Below are positions 56,186-64,000 of a stretch of 64,000 nt of DNA, one piece after another. The stretch spans positions 62,001 to 126,000 of the forward strand of contig NZ_JBFNQN010000016.1 in assembly GCF_040796495.1 (NCBI RefSeq), read 5' to 3'. The DNA comes from Kineococcus endophyticus. GTDB taxonomy: Bacteria; Actinomycetota; Actinomycetes; Actinomycetales; Kineococcaceae. How positions within the stretch are numbered: position 1 is the first letter of the stretch; each line of letters opens with the position of its first letter. The notes beneath the pieces were generated by a model. That model was given only the letters and a program-made list of their open reading frames with translations. It ran no database searches and had not been told where the DNA came from. A program made the translations under genes and the position numbers.

Positions 56186-57303
56186 CGTGCCCGCCCGGCC
56201 ACTCGCGCGACGGCGGCGCGGTCCGGTTCGCCCTTGCCGGTGCGCGGGACCCGCGTGACCGCCAGCCAGCGCCGGGGCCTGGCCGCGGACGGCAACGAGC
56301 GGGCTGCCGCGCGCAGGGCCGCGGGCACGTCGGCCACCCCCACGACGACGGCCGTGACGACCTCCCCGAGGCGGTCGTGCGGACTTCCGCAGACGACGAC
56401 GTCGGCGCCGGGCGGCAGGTGCGGGCGCAGTGCGTGCTCGACCTCGGCGACGAGGACCGTGCTGCCGCCGCTGAGGACCGCGCCGGGGCGACCCAGGACG
56501 GCGAACCGGCCGTCCGGCAACGGTTCCGCGACGTCGCCGACACCGGCCCAGCCGTCCGTCACGACGGGGGTGGCGCCACCCGTCGCGTCGATCCGGGACC
56601 GCGCGACGTAGGGAGAGGCGACCTCCAGGAGCGCCCCGCGCACGCGGACGTCGACGCCGGGGAAGGGGCCGAAACCCTCCGGGTCCGACGAACCGTCTGC
56701 GTGACAGGCGATCCCGACGAAGGACAGCTCCGCGGCGCCGTAGTACTCCACGACCCGCCACCCGCGCTCGAGGGCGCGGCGCCGCACGCGCGGGTCGAGC
56801 CCGGCCCCGCCGACGACGGCCGTGCGCACGTGCGGGTGGTCGTCACGGTCGAGGACGGTGGCGAGCACCGCGGGAACCACGTGGAGGACCGTGCTGCCCG
56901 CCGGTGGGAGGCGGTCACCTGCCCCACCGGTGCGGGCGCCGACGCGCAGCGCGTGCCACCCCGCGTGCAGCGTCAGGGTCGACGCCGGGGGTCCCGCGGT
57001 GCCGACGACGTCGTCCGGGTCCAGCTCCAGGAGGTCGGCGAGGGGCTGGACGGACGCGGCCCAGGACGCCGAGGTCCGCACGACCGCCCGGGGGCGGGAG
57101 GTGCTGCCCGACGTGCTGAGGACGAGGTCGCCGGGCCCGACCTCACCCGCGCCGGCGGCCCGGCGGACGGCCCTGAGCAGCTCGTCACCGCCGGCGGGGT
57201 CGAGCACGAGGACGGGTGGGTGGTCGGGGTCCGCGGTCGCCGCGACCAGCGCGGACGCCAGGTCCGCCGCGTCCGCGGGCAGGACGACGAGGTCGCCCGC
57301 CAC
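56182..57303 (-). CDS. AMP-forming acyl ligase (short, YhfT-like)
   Basis: 373 residues, shorter than the usual 500+ of acyl-CoA synthetases because the N-terminal subdomain is reduced. ATP-binding VLSTSGSTSRPRAVVRTSAS, then EYYGAAELSFVGI (A5-like), FAVLGRPGAVLSGGSTVL, and the C-terminal Lys region VPRTGKGEPDRAAVA. It should activate a carboxylate as its adenylate and CoA ester. Set between bioY (1 base upstream) and the thiolase (4-base overlap), its substrate may be a biotin precursor such as a dicarboxylic or fatty acid; this is inference from the conserved neighbourhood. Confidence 0.85.
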   Translation of the reverse strand: MAGDLVVLPADAADLASALVAATADPDHPPVLVLDPAGGDELLRAVRRAAGAGEVGPGDLVLSTSGSTSRPRAVVRTSASWAASVQPLADLLELDPDDVVGTAGPPASTLTLHAGWHALRVGARTGGAGDRLPPAGSTVLHVVPAVLATVLDRDDHPHVRTAVVGGAGLDPRVRRRALERGWRVVEYYGAAELSFVGIACHADGSSDPEGFGPFPGVDVRVRGALLEVASPYVARSRIDATGGATPVVTDGWAGVGDVAEPLPDGRFAVLGRPGAVLSGGSTVLVAEVEHALRPHLPPGADVVVCGSPHDRLGEVVTAVVVGVADVPAALRAAARSLPSAARPRRWLAVTRVPRTGKGEPDRAAVARVAGRAR

Positions 57304-57304
57304 C

Positions 57305-57880
57305 TCAGACGGAGGTGGTCGTGCGGCGGCGGCGCAGCGGCAGGAGCTCGGGGCGGGCGCGGTGCACGCCGCTCGCGACGAAGGCCGTGAGGGCGGCCTT
57401 GAGGAGGTCGCCGGGCAGGAACATCACGCTGGTCCACGCCGGGAGCTGCGTGATCCAGACCTGCAGCGGGACCCCGATCAGGTACACCACGCCGATGCCG
57501 CCGGCGAGGGCGGCCGTGAAGAACCACTGGGGCTGGTTGCTGGGCCGGCGCGCCGTCAGCCACCCCGTGAGCGCGGCCCCCAACGGCCACCCGAGGAGGT
57601 ACCCGACGCTCGGCCCGGCGAAGACGCTGAGGCCGCCGCGCCCGCCCGCGAGCACCGGCAGGCCCGCGGCGCACAGCACGAGGACGACGAGGACGGCGAG
57701 CGCACCGCGCCGAGCGCCGAGGAGGGCGCCGGCGAGCATGACCCCGAGGGTCTGCAGGGTGATGGGCACCGCACTGCCGAAGAGCGGCAGCTGACCGGGC
57801 GCGCCCAGGACGACGATGACGGCGGCGAAGGTCGCGATGAGCGCGACGTCGCGAGAGGTCGAACGCTGCACCGGACGCAT
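57305..57880 (-). CDS. bioY: BioY-family biotin transporter substrate-binding protein
   Basis: 191 residues, five or six membrane helices, from ATG 57880 (MRPVQRSTSRDVALIATFAA). BioY signatures: VPITLQTLGVMLAGALLGARRGALAV and GGRGGLSVFAGPSVGYLLGWPLGA, the region holding the biotin-contacting residues, and MFLPGDLLKAALTA. BioY is the S component of an ECF importer; the A1/A2/T components are not here, so it may use shared energising units or act alone. First gene of the operon with the ligase and thiolase. Confidence 0.94.
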   Translation of the reverse strand: MRPVQRSTSRDVALIATFAAVIVVLGAPGQLPLFGSAVPITLQTLGVMLAGALLGARRGALAVLVVLVLCAAGLPVLAGGRGGLSVFAGPSVGYLLGWPLGAALTGWLTARRPSNQPQWFFTAALAGGIGVVYLIGVPLQVWITQLPAWTSVMFLPGDLLKAALTAFVASGVHRARPELLPLRRRRTTTSV

Positions 57881-58046
57881 GAGGCGGAAGAGTAGCCAGC
57901 CCGGCGCCTGCGCCGCGGCCCCACCGGTCCACGTCCAGGGTCGACGCCTCGTCGACGGGCACGCGGCCGGGCGGACTTCGCCAACCGGTACCCGGCCGGG
58001 GCCACGTCGTGCGACGGTGGGAGGACTCGCTGGAGAGGAGCAGGTC

Positions 58047-58244
58047 ATGGGCTCGGTCGCCGTCATCTTCATCGCGCTGGTCGTCTCGGCGCTCGTCCTC
58101 GTCGCGCTCATCGTCACCCTGCTGGTGCGCGACCGCGGCCGTGACCGGTCGTCCCGGGACGTCCCGCACCGCGGCGACTGGGACCTGGCCGGATCGGCGC
58201 CGATGGCACACCGACGGGGCACGGGGACGCCGTCGGGCAGCTGA
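58047..58244 (+). CDS. Small single-helix membrane protein
   Basis: 65 residues from ATG 58047 with GAGAGGAGCAGG upstream. The N-terminal helix SVAVIFIALVVSALVLVALIVTLLV is followed by a basic polar tail RDRGRDRSSRDVPHRGDWD. Function unknown. Divergent from bioY; the 166 bases between them hold both promoters, but I see no recognisable BirA operator. It converges on the lipoprotein gene ending at 58255. Confidence 0.7.
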   Translation: MGSVAVIFIALVVSALVLVALIVTLLVRDRGRDRSSRDVPHRGDWDLAGSAPMAHRRGTGTPSGS

Positions 58245-58254
58245 CGCCTCGGCG

Positions 58255-59037
58255 TCAGTCGGGGGCTCCCCCCAGGCCGCCCAGCAGGGTCCCCGTCACC
58301 GTGCCGACCAGGCGGGCGACCAGTCCTGAGGCGTCGACGTAGTTGCCCGGTCCCTTTCCCAGCCCGTCGTGCGGGATGCGCGCCGCCATGCGGGGCAGGT
58401 CGGCGCGCACGGCGTCGTCGTCGACGGCCCGTGGCCCGGTCGGCTCGTCCAGCTCCTCGAGGGGGAAGGAGTCCAGGGCCGTGCCGTCTCCGTCGTGGCG
58501 GTCGTGGAAGACGTCGACCGCGGCGACGTCGAAGCTCTCGCCGGCGCCGTCGCACCCGCCCCCCAGGTCCGCCACGTCGGCCAGGGCGTCGGGGTCGGCG
58601 GCCACGGCCTCGAACGTGCTGCGGCCGTGGGCCACGACGAAGGCCCGGAAGTCGCTGAGGACGTCCTCGGAGACGAAGCCGCACGCCATCTCCGCGGCCT
58701 GCACGTGGCGCCAGGTGTGCAGCCGGGCCGAGACGTCCAGGAAGCGCCGCTCGTAGGCGGCGACGGTGGCGTCGTCCCGGGTGCTGAGGTGCTCGACGAC
58801 CAGCCGGGCCGCGCCGTCGGCATCGCCGTGGGCGCGGGTGCGGGCGTCCTCGACGACCTGCCAGAACTCCGCCTCGTCCATCAGCGGTCCGTCGGCCACC
58901 GCGGGGGCGCTGGGCAGCGGAGCCGGCGGGCTCGCCGTCCGCCACGGAGCCGGTTGCGGGGCGTCAGCGGGTGCGCACGCGCCCAGCACGGACGCGACCA
59001 GCAGCAGCGGCGCGAGGCGCCCGAGCCTCCCTCGCAC
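58255..59037 (-). CDS. Lipoprotein with DUF4240-like domain
   Basis: 260 residues from GTG 59037 (VRGRLGRLAPLLLVASVLGA). The signal peptide ends with lipobox SVLGAC; a Pro/Ala linker leads into MDEAEFWQVVEDARTRAHGDADGAARLVVEHLSTRDDATVAAYERRF, which resembles the DUF4240 N-terminal helices usually seen in cytoplasmic proteins, and AAEMACGFVSEDVLSDFRAFVVAHGR. It should be anchored on the outer face of the membrane. Two or three Cys residues could form a disulfide. Function unknown. Confidence 0.78.
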   Translation of the reverse strand: MRGRLGRLAPLLLVASVLGACAPADAPQPAPWRTASPPAPLPSAPAVADGPLMDEAEFWQVVEDARTRAHGDADGAARLVVEHLSTRDDATVAAYERRFLDVSARLHTWRHVQAAEMACGFVSEDVLSDFRAFVVAHGRSTFEAVAADPDALADVADLGGGCDGAGESFDVAAVDVFHDRHDGDGTALDSFPLEELDEPTGPRAVDDDAVRADLPRMAARIPHDGLGKGPGNYVDASGLVARLVGTVTGTLLGGLGGAPD

Positions 59038-59146
59038 GTCACCCAGCGTAGGCGGGAGTGGTGGTCCGCGGGGCGCGCCCGCGTGGGTTCCCCCGTTCAG
59101 CGGCAGGGGTCCCCGACGTCCCACCCACCCCCACGTCTCCAGGGTT

Positions 59147-59749
59147 TCACGCCCTCCAGCGCGGGTCGCGGCCCGCGAGCGCCAGCACGCGCTCGAAGGT
59201 GGTGGCGGCCGGCGGGACCGGGAGCGGCGGCCCGAACAACCCCTGCCGAGCGGCCGGGTCGGCAGGCACGGCCTCGACGAAGCCGGCGACGGCGGCCACG
59301 CTGGCGGTGTCGGGTCGGTGCGTACGCCCCGTCGCGACCGCGACGTCCCAGGTGTGCAGGACGAGCTCGTCCAGGGCCACGACCCCGGCCTCCGCGGCGG
59401 GCATCTCGATCCCACCGGCCCGGGCCGTGCCCTGCCACGCCGACGGCTCCCGCCAGGCGGCGGCGAGCTCGGTCAGCTGCTGCGGCAGGTCCTCACGCCA
59501 CCCGCCGGGCAACGCGTCCGGCATGTCCCCCGGTGGGGACCCGCCCCGGTCCACCTCCTTGCGGGCGGCCGCGGTGAAGGCGGCGGTCAACCCCACGACG
59601 TGGGTGAGCAGGGCGGACACCGTGCAGTCGCACGGCGTGGGCCGGCCGAGGTCGGCGTCGGAGAGGTCGGTGACGAGAGCGGCGAGTTGCCCGGCCGCGG
59701 GGCGGAGGTCCAGCACACGGGGATGACCCGCGGGCTTGCTGGAACTCAT
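59147..59749 (-). CDS. TIGR03086-type metal-binding protein (maleylpyruvate isomerase/DinB fold)
   Basis: 200 residues from ATG 59749. A four-helix mycothiol-type fold: LAALVTDLSDADLGRPTPCDCTVSALLTHVVGL, where the first metal His sits in LLTHVVG; later VVALDELVLHTWDVAVATGR carries the Glu/His/Asp ligands; the tail FVEAVPADPAARQGLFGPPLPVPPAATTFERVLALAGRDPRW matches the family end. These proteins are often mycothiol-dependent enzymes in actinobacteria. The specific reaction cannot be told. Confidence 0.88.
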   Translation of the reverse strand: MSSSKPAGHPRVLDLRPAAGQLAALVTDLSDADLGRPTPCDCTVSALLTHVVGLTAAFTAAARKEVDRGGSPPGDMPDALPGGWREDLPQQLTELAAAWREPSAWQGTARAGGIEMPAAEAGVVALDELVLHTWDVAVATGRTHRPDTASVAAVAGFVEAVPADPAARQGLFGPPLPVPPAATTFERVLALAGRDPRWRA

Positions 59750-59821
59750 CGCGGAGCCGCGCTGTCCCAGCTGAGCCAGCGTCAGGTCGGCACCACCCGC
59801 TCGACAGGCCAGGATGGTCCG

Positions 59822-60631
59822 GTGCCCGACGATCTGGGCGTCGCCTTCGACGCCGTGGCTGCGGCGGCGGCCGTCGCTCTGCGGGCGTTCGCCGACCTGG
59901 CCTCGGTCGAGCCGCAGGTGAAGGACGACGGTTCGATGGTCACCGCGGCCGACCGGCAGGGCGAGCGAGCAGCCCGTGGCGCGCTGGCCCGGCACCGCCC
60001 GGGAGACGCTGTCCTGGGCGAGGAGTTCGCGCTCGCCGACGGGGTGGGCCGGACGGGGCGGCGGTGGATCGTCGACCCGATCGACGGGACGGCCCACTTC
60101 GTGAACGGTGACGACCGCTGGCTCGTGCTGCTCGCGCTGGAGGTCGACGGGGTGCTGGAGGTGGCCGTGGCCGCGGTCCCGGCGCAGGGCCGGGTCTGGT
60201 GGGCCGTCCGCGGGGGCGGCGCCTTCGCCGGGACGGTGGACGCGGCCGGCACCGTGAGCGACGCTCGACCCCTGGCCGTTTCCCCGCCCCCCACGGACCC
60301 GGGGTGGCCGCGGATGGGCGTCGTCCCCGCAGCCCCGTTCCAGCTCGACACCGACCGTGACCTGGCGCGTCGTGCCGGTGCCGGCACCGAGGCGGCGCAG
60401 TGGCCGCTGCACCCGGCGCTACTGGTCGCCCAGGGCGACCTCGACGTGGCGGTGCAGACGCGCGCGTCGATCTGGGACGTGGCAGCGACCACCTTGATCG
60501 TCGCGGAGGCCGGTGGCCTGAGCAGCGGAGCGGACGGGTCACCGGACCTCGGGAACGGTCCGCGGGTCTTCTCGTCGGGGCCTGGCGTGCACGCCGGCGT
60601 GCTGGCCGCGGTCGCCGCCAGGCGTCCCTGA
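59822..60631 (+). CDS. Inositol-monophosphatase-family phosphatase (HisN/ImpA-like)
   Basis: 269 residues from GTG 59822 (VPDDLGVAFDAVAAAAAVAL). Li-sensitive phosphatase motifs: KDDGSMVTAADRQGERAARGAL, VLGEEFALADG, RRWIVDPIDGTAHFVNGDDRWLVLLAL (DPIDGT metal site) and SIWDVAATTLIVAEAGG (W-D). Substrates of this family are inositol phosphate, histidinol phosphate or similar; the actinobacterial HisN branch is possible. It is divergent from the TIGR03086 gene and stands alone. Confidence 0.92.
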   Translation: MPDDLGVAFDAVAAAAAVALRAFADLASVEPQVKDDGSMVTAADRQGERAARGALARHRPGDAVLGEEFALADGVGRTGRRWIVDPIDGTAHFVNGDDRWLVLLALEVDGVLEVAVAAVPAQGRVWWAVRGGGAFAGTVDAAGTVSDARPLAVSPPPTDPGWPRMGVVPAAPFQLDTDRDLARRAGAGTEAAQWPLHPALLVAQGDLDVAVQTRASIWDVAATTLIVAEAGGLSSGADGSPDLGNGPRVFSSGPGVHAGVLAAVAARRP

Positions 60632-60644
60632 CGCGCGGACACGT

Positions 60645-60702
60645 TCCCGTGCAACGGGAGGGAGGGGCCGTGCGTATGCTCCACGGACCCGTCGTCGGGT
60701 CC
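60645..60702 (+). promoter_or_regulatory. Promoter region with two inverted repeats before the flavoprotein gene
   Basis: TCCCGT-GCA-ACGGGA (60645-60659) and GGACCCG-TCGT-CGGGTCC (60685-60702) flank a possible -10 TATGCT around 60675. They could be operators for a regulator of the KstD-like gene; none is adjacent. Base-level evidence only. Confidence 0.35.
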
Positions 60703-60733
60703 GGACCGACGCGGCACGGACGGGAGGGACCGC

Positions 60734-62410
60734 GTGGACGCGGACGTCGTCGTCATCGGCGGAGGACTCGCGGGCCTCGTCGCCACGTGCGAACTGGTCC
60801 GGGCCGGCAAGAGCGTGCTCGTCGTCGAGCAGGAGAACTCGGAGAACCTCGGGGGTCAGGCCTACTGGTCCTTCGGGGGGATCTTCCTGGTCGACAGCCC
60901 GATGCAACGGCGCCTGGGCGTGCGGGACTCCTTCGACCTGGCCTGGCGGGACTGGCAGGACTCGGCCCGGTGGGACCGGCTGGACGGCGACCACCCCGAG
61001 GACCTGTGGGCCCAGCGGTGGGGACGGGCCTACGTCGAGTTCGCCGCCGGTGAGAAGCGGTCGTGGTTGCGGCAGCAGGGCGTGAGGTTCACGCCGCTGG
61101 TGGGGTGGGCGGAACGGGGATCCCTCAGCACCGGCGGGCACGGCAACTCCGTGCCGCGGTTCCACGTCCCGTGGGGCACCGGGACCGGCATCTCCGAACC
61201 GTTCGCGGACAGGGTCCGGGCCGCCGCCGGAGCCGGACTGGTCACCGTCCGCTTCCGCCACCGGGTGGACGAGCTCGTCGTCGAGTGCGGCCAGGTCCGG
61301 GGCGTGCGGGGCGCCGTGCTGGCTCCCGACACCGCGCGGCGGGGAGCGCCGTCGAACCGGTCGGTCGTCGGCGAGTTCGAGCTGAGGGCGCAGGCCGTGG
61401 TCATCGCCAGCGGGGGCATCGGCGGCAACCACGACCAGGTCCGCCGGTGGTGGCCATCACGGTTGGGAGAACCGCCGCGCAGGATGGTCACGGGAGTTCC
61501 CGAGCACGTGGACGGCCGGATGCTGGACGTCGCCGCCGACCAGGGCGTCCGCCTGGTCAACCGGGACCGCATGTGGCACTACACCGAGGGTCTGCAGAAC
61601 TGGAACCCGATCTGGCCCGGTCACGGGATCCGGATCCTGCCGGGCCCGTCCTCGCTGTGGCTCGACGCGCGGGGTCGACGGCTCCCCGTCCCCGGCCTGC
61701 CCGGCTACGACACCCTGGGCACCCTGACGCTGCTGCGGACGACCCCGGACCTCGCCGGCCTCGACCACTCCTGGTTCCTGCTGGACCAGTCCATCGTCAA
61801 GAAGGAGTTCGCCCTGTCCGGGTCCGAGCAGAACCCGGACCTCACGAACCGGGACCTGCGGCTCCTCCTGCGCTCGCGCCTCGGGCGCTCGGCTCCCGGC
61901 CCGGTGGAGGACTTCAAGGAGCACGGCGAGGACTTCGTCGTCGCCGACACCCTGCGCGACCTGGTCGACGGCATGAACGCGCTCACCGGCGACGGGTTGC
62001 TCGACCACGACGAGATCGAGCGGCAGGTGCGGGCCCGGGACGACGAGGTCGTCGACCAGTCCTCGGAGGACGCCCAGGCGGTGGGCATCCGCACCAGCCG
62101 CCGGTTCCTCGGCGACCGGCTCTTCCGGACCGCCCGACCGCACCGCCTCCTGGACCCCGCGCACGGTCCGCTCATCGCGGTGCGCCTGTGGACCGTGACG
62201 CGCAAGACGTTGGGCGGCATCCAGACCGACCTCGCCGGCCGGGCACTGGGAGCGGACGGCGCCCCCGTCAGCGGCCTCTACGCCGCGGGGGAGGCGGCCG
62301 GTTTCGGTGGGGGCGGCGTCCACGGGTACAACGCGTTGGAGGGGACGTTCCTCGGCGGCTGCCTCTTCACCGGTCGCACCGTGGGGCGCTCGCTCGTCGA
62401 CGCCCTGTGA
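60734..62410 (+). CDS. FAD-binding dehydrogenase (KstD / fumarate-reductase flavoprotein superfamily)
   Basis: 558 residues from GTG 60734. FAD motif DVVVIGGGLAGLVATCELVR, LVVEQENSENLGGQAYWSFGGIFL, the second FAD contact VVIASGGIGGNHDQVRRWWP, LGGIQTDLAGRALGADGAPV and the final GLYAAGEAAGFGGGGVHGYNALEGTFLGG. The layout is that of 3-ketosteroid-dehydrogenase-like FAD-dependent oxidoreductases. Full-length and intact by motifs. The substrate (steroid, fumarate-like acid or other) cannot be assigned, and no steroid gene is nearby. Confidence 0.9.
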   Translation: MDADVVVIGGGLAGLVATCELVRAGKSVLVVEQENSENLGGQAYWSFGGIFLVDSPMQRRLGVRDSFDLAWRDWQDSARWDRLDGDHPEDLWAQRWGRAYVEFAAGEKRSWLRQQGVRFTPLVGWAERGSLSTGGHGNSVPRFHVPWGTGTGISEPFADRVRAAAGAGLVTVRFRHRVDELVVECGQVRGVRGAVLAPDTARRGAPSNRSVVGEFELRAQAVVIASGGIGGNHDQVRRWWPSRLGEPPRRMVTGVPEHVDGRMLDVAADQGVRLVNRDRMWHYTEGLQNWNPIWPGHGIRILPGPSSLWLDARGRRLPVPGLPGYDTLGTLTLLRTTPDLAGLDHSWFLLDQSIVKKEFALSGSEQNPDLTNRDLRLLLRSRLGRSAPGPVEDFKEHGEDFVVADTLRDLVDGMNALTGDGLLDHDEIERQVRARDDEVVDQSSEDAQAVGIRTSRRFLGDRLFRTARPHRLLDPAHGPLIAVRLWTVTRKTLGGIQTDLAGRALGADGAPVSGLYAAGEAAGFGGGGVHGYNALEGTFLGGCLFTGRTVGRSLVDAL

Positions 62411-62564
62411 CGCCCGCCGCCACCGCGCCCGTCGGGTCCACAGGCGTGACCCGTGCGAGGTCCGGCTGTCGTCGCGGGATCCACAGGCGACGTTCCGGGC
62501 CGTGCGGGCCCCTCGCTGTGGACGACGCCGGAGGTGGGTCGGCGCGGGGCCGCAGGCTGCAGCC
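62411..62564. other. Intergenic region with three TCCACA/TGTGGA motifs
   Basis: GGTCCACAGGCG (about 62437), GATCCACAGGCG (about 62480) and GCTGTGGACGAC (about 62515) lie within 90 bases. TCCACA is the core of DnaA boxes, but the TT-A/G 5' part is absent, so they are not convincing boxes. No gene is seen. Confidence 0.3.
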
Positions 62565-63002
62565 ATGCCGATCCCGCACCCCACCCTGCGACGCCCCGTC
62601 CGCACTCCCGAGGAACTCACCACGCGCTGGGAGATCGTCGCCGTGCTCGGACGCGGCCTGGACGACCCTCCCGCGCCGGACCAGGAGGCCTCGGACCTGT
62701 GGATCCAGCTCTTCGACGCGACCGGTCACGCCCACGGCGTGCTCGTCGTCGTGGAGGGCGTCGAGCCCGCGCCCGACGACGAACTGACCGGCAACCTCGC
62801 CGGGGTCCTCGCCCACCTGCTGACCCTGGAAGTGGACGGGGAGGGTGCCGCGGCGGTCGCCCTGGTCCCGCGAGCGCCCCGCGACGTCGTGGTGGACGAC
62901 CTCGCGTGGGCCGAGGCGCTGAGGACGGCCTGCCGCGCCGACGGCGTGCCGCTCCTCGGCGTGCACCTCGTCAGCGGCGTGCACGCCCGTCCACTGCTGT
63001 GA
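62565..63002 (+). CDS. Hypothetical protein
   Basis: 145 residues from ATG 62565 (MPIPHPTLRRPVRTPEELTT). I do not recognise the family. It is a compact alpha-beta protein: WEIVAVLGRGLDDPPAPDQE, LWIQLFDATGHAHGVLVVVEGVEPAPDDELTGNLAGVLAHLL, AAAVALVPRAPRDVVVDDLAWAEALRTACRADGVPLLGVHLVS. There is no signal or membrane segment. It looks like a small cytoplasmic actinobacterial protein found in the same size class as DUF-type unknowns. It converges on the gene ending at 63026. Confidence 0.65.
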   Translation: MPIPHPTLRRPVRTPEELTTRWEIVAVLGRGLDDPPAPDQEASDLWIQLFDATGHAHGVLVVVEGVEPAPDDELTGNLAGVLAHLLTLEVDGEGAAAVALVPRAPRDVVVDDLAWAEALRTACRADGVPLLGVHLVSGVHARPLL

Positions 63003-63025
63003 CGGCGGGTGCGCGCGGTCCGGGG

Positions 63026-63325
63026 TCAGCCGACGGGTGCCGGGGCGGGTCGGGCCTGCTGACGCGGGTTGGGGCGGCGGACCGCCTCCTGCATGGACAT
63101 GCCGCTGATGGCGTCGCAGAGCTCCGGCAGGGACTCGAGCACCTGCTCGGCCACCTCGAGCGGGACGGCCTGCGGCGACAGGATCGTGACGGTCACCTTG
63201 CCGCGGCTGCTCGGTCCCTGGGAGACGAAGCAGCCGGGGACGCGTTCGGCGATCCCGGAGATGAACCCGTTGAGGTCGCGCACGCCGATCGGCCTCGTCG
63301 TCTCGATCGCCAGCACAGTCTTCAT
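63026..63325 (-). CDS. Hypothetical protein
   Basis: 99 residues from ATG 63325 (MKTVLAIETTRPIGVRDLNG), with GGAGGAGCGCG upstream. A small alpha-beta fold, FISGIAERVPGCFVSQGPSSRGKVTVTILSPQAVPLEVAEQVLESLPELCDAI, and a disordered Pro/Arg-rich tail. Unknown family. The 204-base region upstream (63326-63529) holds only a hairpin. Confidence 0.65.
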   Translation of the reverse strand: MKTVLAIETTRPIGVRDLNGFISGIAERVPGCFVSQGPSSRGKVTVTILSPQAVPLEVAEQVLESLPELCDAISGMSMQEAVRRPNPRQQARPAPAPVG

Positions 63326-63355
63326 CGCGCTCCTCCGCAGGGTGGCCGTGGGCGG

Positions 63356-63375
63356 CCCCGTCCGGGGGGACGGGG
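63356..63375. terminator. Hairpin in the 63326-63529 intergenic region
   Basis: CCCCGTCC, loop GGGG, GGACGGGG: a perfect 8-bp stem. It may end the transcript of the minus-strand gene stopping at 63530 or be a leader structure of the gene starting at 63325. Confidence 0.4.
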
Positions 63376-63529
63376 TCCACGTCGTGGGTGTTCTCGAGTG
63401 GGTCACGGTGACCCGCACGGGCGTCTCACCTCTCCCGCTCTGTCGGCACGCACCGACCCCGGCCACACAGCGCGTCGCCCGAATCACCCTGAACGGACCA
63501 GCGCGGACGGGTCCGCCCCCAGCCCGCGG

Positions 63530-64000
63530 TCAGCGCCGGCCGGCACCCGCGGGTGCGCTCAACCCGGCGCGCACCTCGGCGCTGACCCGCGCAGCGGTCT
63601 CGGCCCGCTCCCCCGTCACCCCGCAGGCCCCGAGGCAGACCGCGGCGATCTGCAGCGGACGGCGCTCGACCCCCGGCAAGGACGCGGCCATCTCGACCAG
63701 GTGCAGGCAGACCTGGCCGAGCACCTGCGGGTCCACCGGGTGTCCCGCCGGGACGACGTCCCGCGCCAGCTCGGCGTAGACCTGGCCGAGCTGCCGGCGG
63801 TGCTCCCGGAACTGCTCGAACCGCGGTTGCTGGACCTCCGGCGCCACGTACAGGGCGGCGATGCCGAGCGGTCCGGCCAGCAGGGTCCCCACGTCGACGA
63901 CGACCAGCGCGTGCAGCGCGGTGGCCGCGTCCGGCGCCTGCGACCGCAGGGCGTCGACGACGTCGAGGGTGGGGCGGACGGACGCCTCCAGCAGCTCGAG
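63530..64000 (-). CDS. Partial gene, possibly TetR-type C-terminal ligand domain (5' end beyond window)
   Basis: At least 156 residues, with the frame open to base 64000. The visible part, LELLEASVRPTLDVVDALRS onward, is all helical: HALVVVDVGTLLAGPLGIAALYVAPEVQQPRFEQFREHRRQLGQVYAELARDVV and LGQVCLHLVEMAASLPGVE. It resembles the C-terminal helices of TetR regulators, but no DNA-binding part is in view, so the family is a guess. The start lies to the right of the window. Confidence 0.55.
   Translation of the reverse strand, partial: LELLEASVRPTLDVVDALRSQAPDAATALHALVVVDVGTLLAGPLGIAALYVAPEVQQPRFEQFREHRRQLGQVYAELARDVVPAGHPVDPQVLGQVCLHLVEMAASLPGVERRPLQIAAVCLGACGVTGERAETAARVSAEVRAGLSAPAGAGRR

Noticed and set aside
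57881-58046. Biotin riboswitch or BirA operator before bioY
   Set aside because: No long inverted repeat of BirA type is visible, and no biotin-binding riboswitch class is known to me.
62411-62564. Origin-like DnaA box cluster
   Set aside because: Only the TCCACA core is present, without the TT(A/G) 5' half or an AT-rich unwinding region, and no dnaA or dnaN is nearby; similar TGTGGAC motifs also occur at 11,640-11,670.

Overview
The window is high-GC DNA with tight, mostly 4-base-overlapping operons, many GTG starts and a complete actinobacterial fhaA-fhaB-pstP-rodA-pbpA-pknB locus, so it comes from an actinobacterium. The mixture (lycopene cyclase, GGDEF proteins, F420-type oxidase, siderophore operon) would suit a Kineococcus-like organism, but that is inference; no rRNA or other taxonomic marker is present.

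Bases 1-13,530 hold ordinary chromosomal genes: two GNAT acetyltransferases, a DhaL-like protein, a YceI-family protein behind a well-marked operator, lycopene cyclase, MscL, a GGDEF-EAL and a TPR-GGDEF signalling protein, an unusual ABC-class ATPase, an NmrA-like dehydrogenase, a PfkB sugar kinase, a maltokinase-cap-like protein and an F420/PPOX oxidase.

Bases 13,531-41,644 are a siderophore locus. One minus-strand run from 39,288 down to 13,762 encodes isochorismate synthase; a single protein joining a 2,3-dihydroxybenzoate-AMP ligase to an ornithine N5-monooxygenase; an ABC ATPase; a free-standing aryl carrier protein; a substrate-binding lipoprotein; three NRPSs (C-A-T, C-A-T-C-T-E-C-T and C-A-T-TE); MbtH; an exporter; a ferric-siderophore reductase; and two FecCD permeases. 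A second minus-strand unit encodes isochorismatase and the EntA-type dehydrogenase, and a divergent PPTase completes the set. Both promoters carry DtxR/IdeR-like iron boxes with the same -35/-10 layout. Chorismate becomes DHB, is loaded on ArCP, extended by the NRPSs and released after a residue whose A-domain code (DMENLGLIN+K) points to N5-hydroxyornithine. A mixed catecholate-hydroxamate peptide, possibly ending in cyclised hydroxyornithine as in heterobactins, is predicted.

Bases 41,641-41,806 are a palindromic MITE-like element between two convergent genes. An aldo/keto reductase and divergent XRE/MmyB regulator follow, then tRNA-Leu(CAG) with its terminator. Bases 44,557-53,712 form the cell-wall/phosphosignalling operon (FHA proteins, PP2C phosphatase, RodA, PbpA, PASTA kinase), extended by a metallophosphoesterase and a methyltransferase; no separate pknA is seen.

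Bases 53,451-64,000 contain an NTF2-like protein and a TetR regulator sharing three copies of one operator, small membrane proteins, a bioY/acyl-ligase/thiolase operon resembling Bacillus yhfUTS, a DUF4240-like lipoprotein, a TIGR03086-type protein, an inositol-monophosphatase-family enzyme, a KstD-like flavoprotein and several unknown genes. The window cuts a gene at each end. There is no gene-free stretch over 300 bases, no CRISPR array, no intact transposase and no rRNA.
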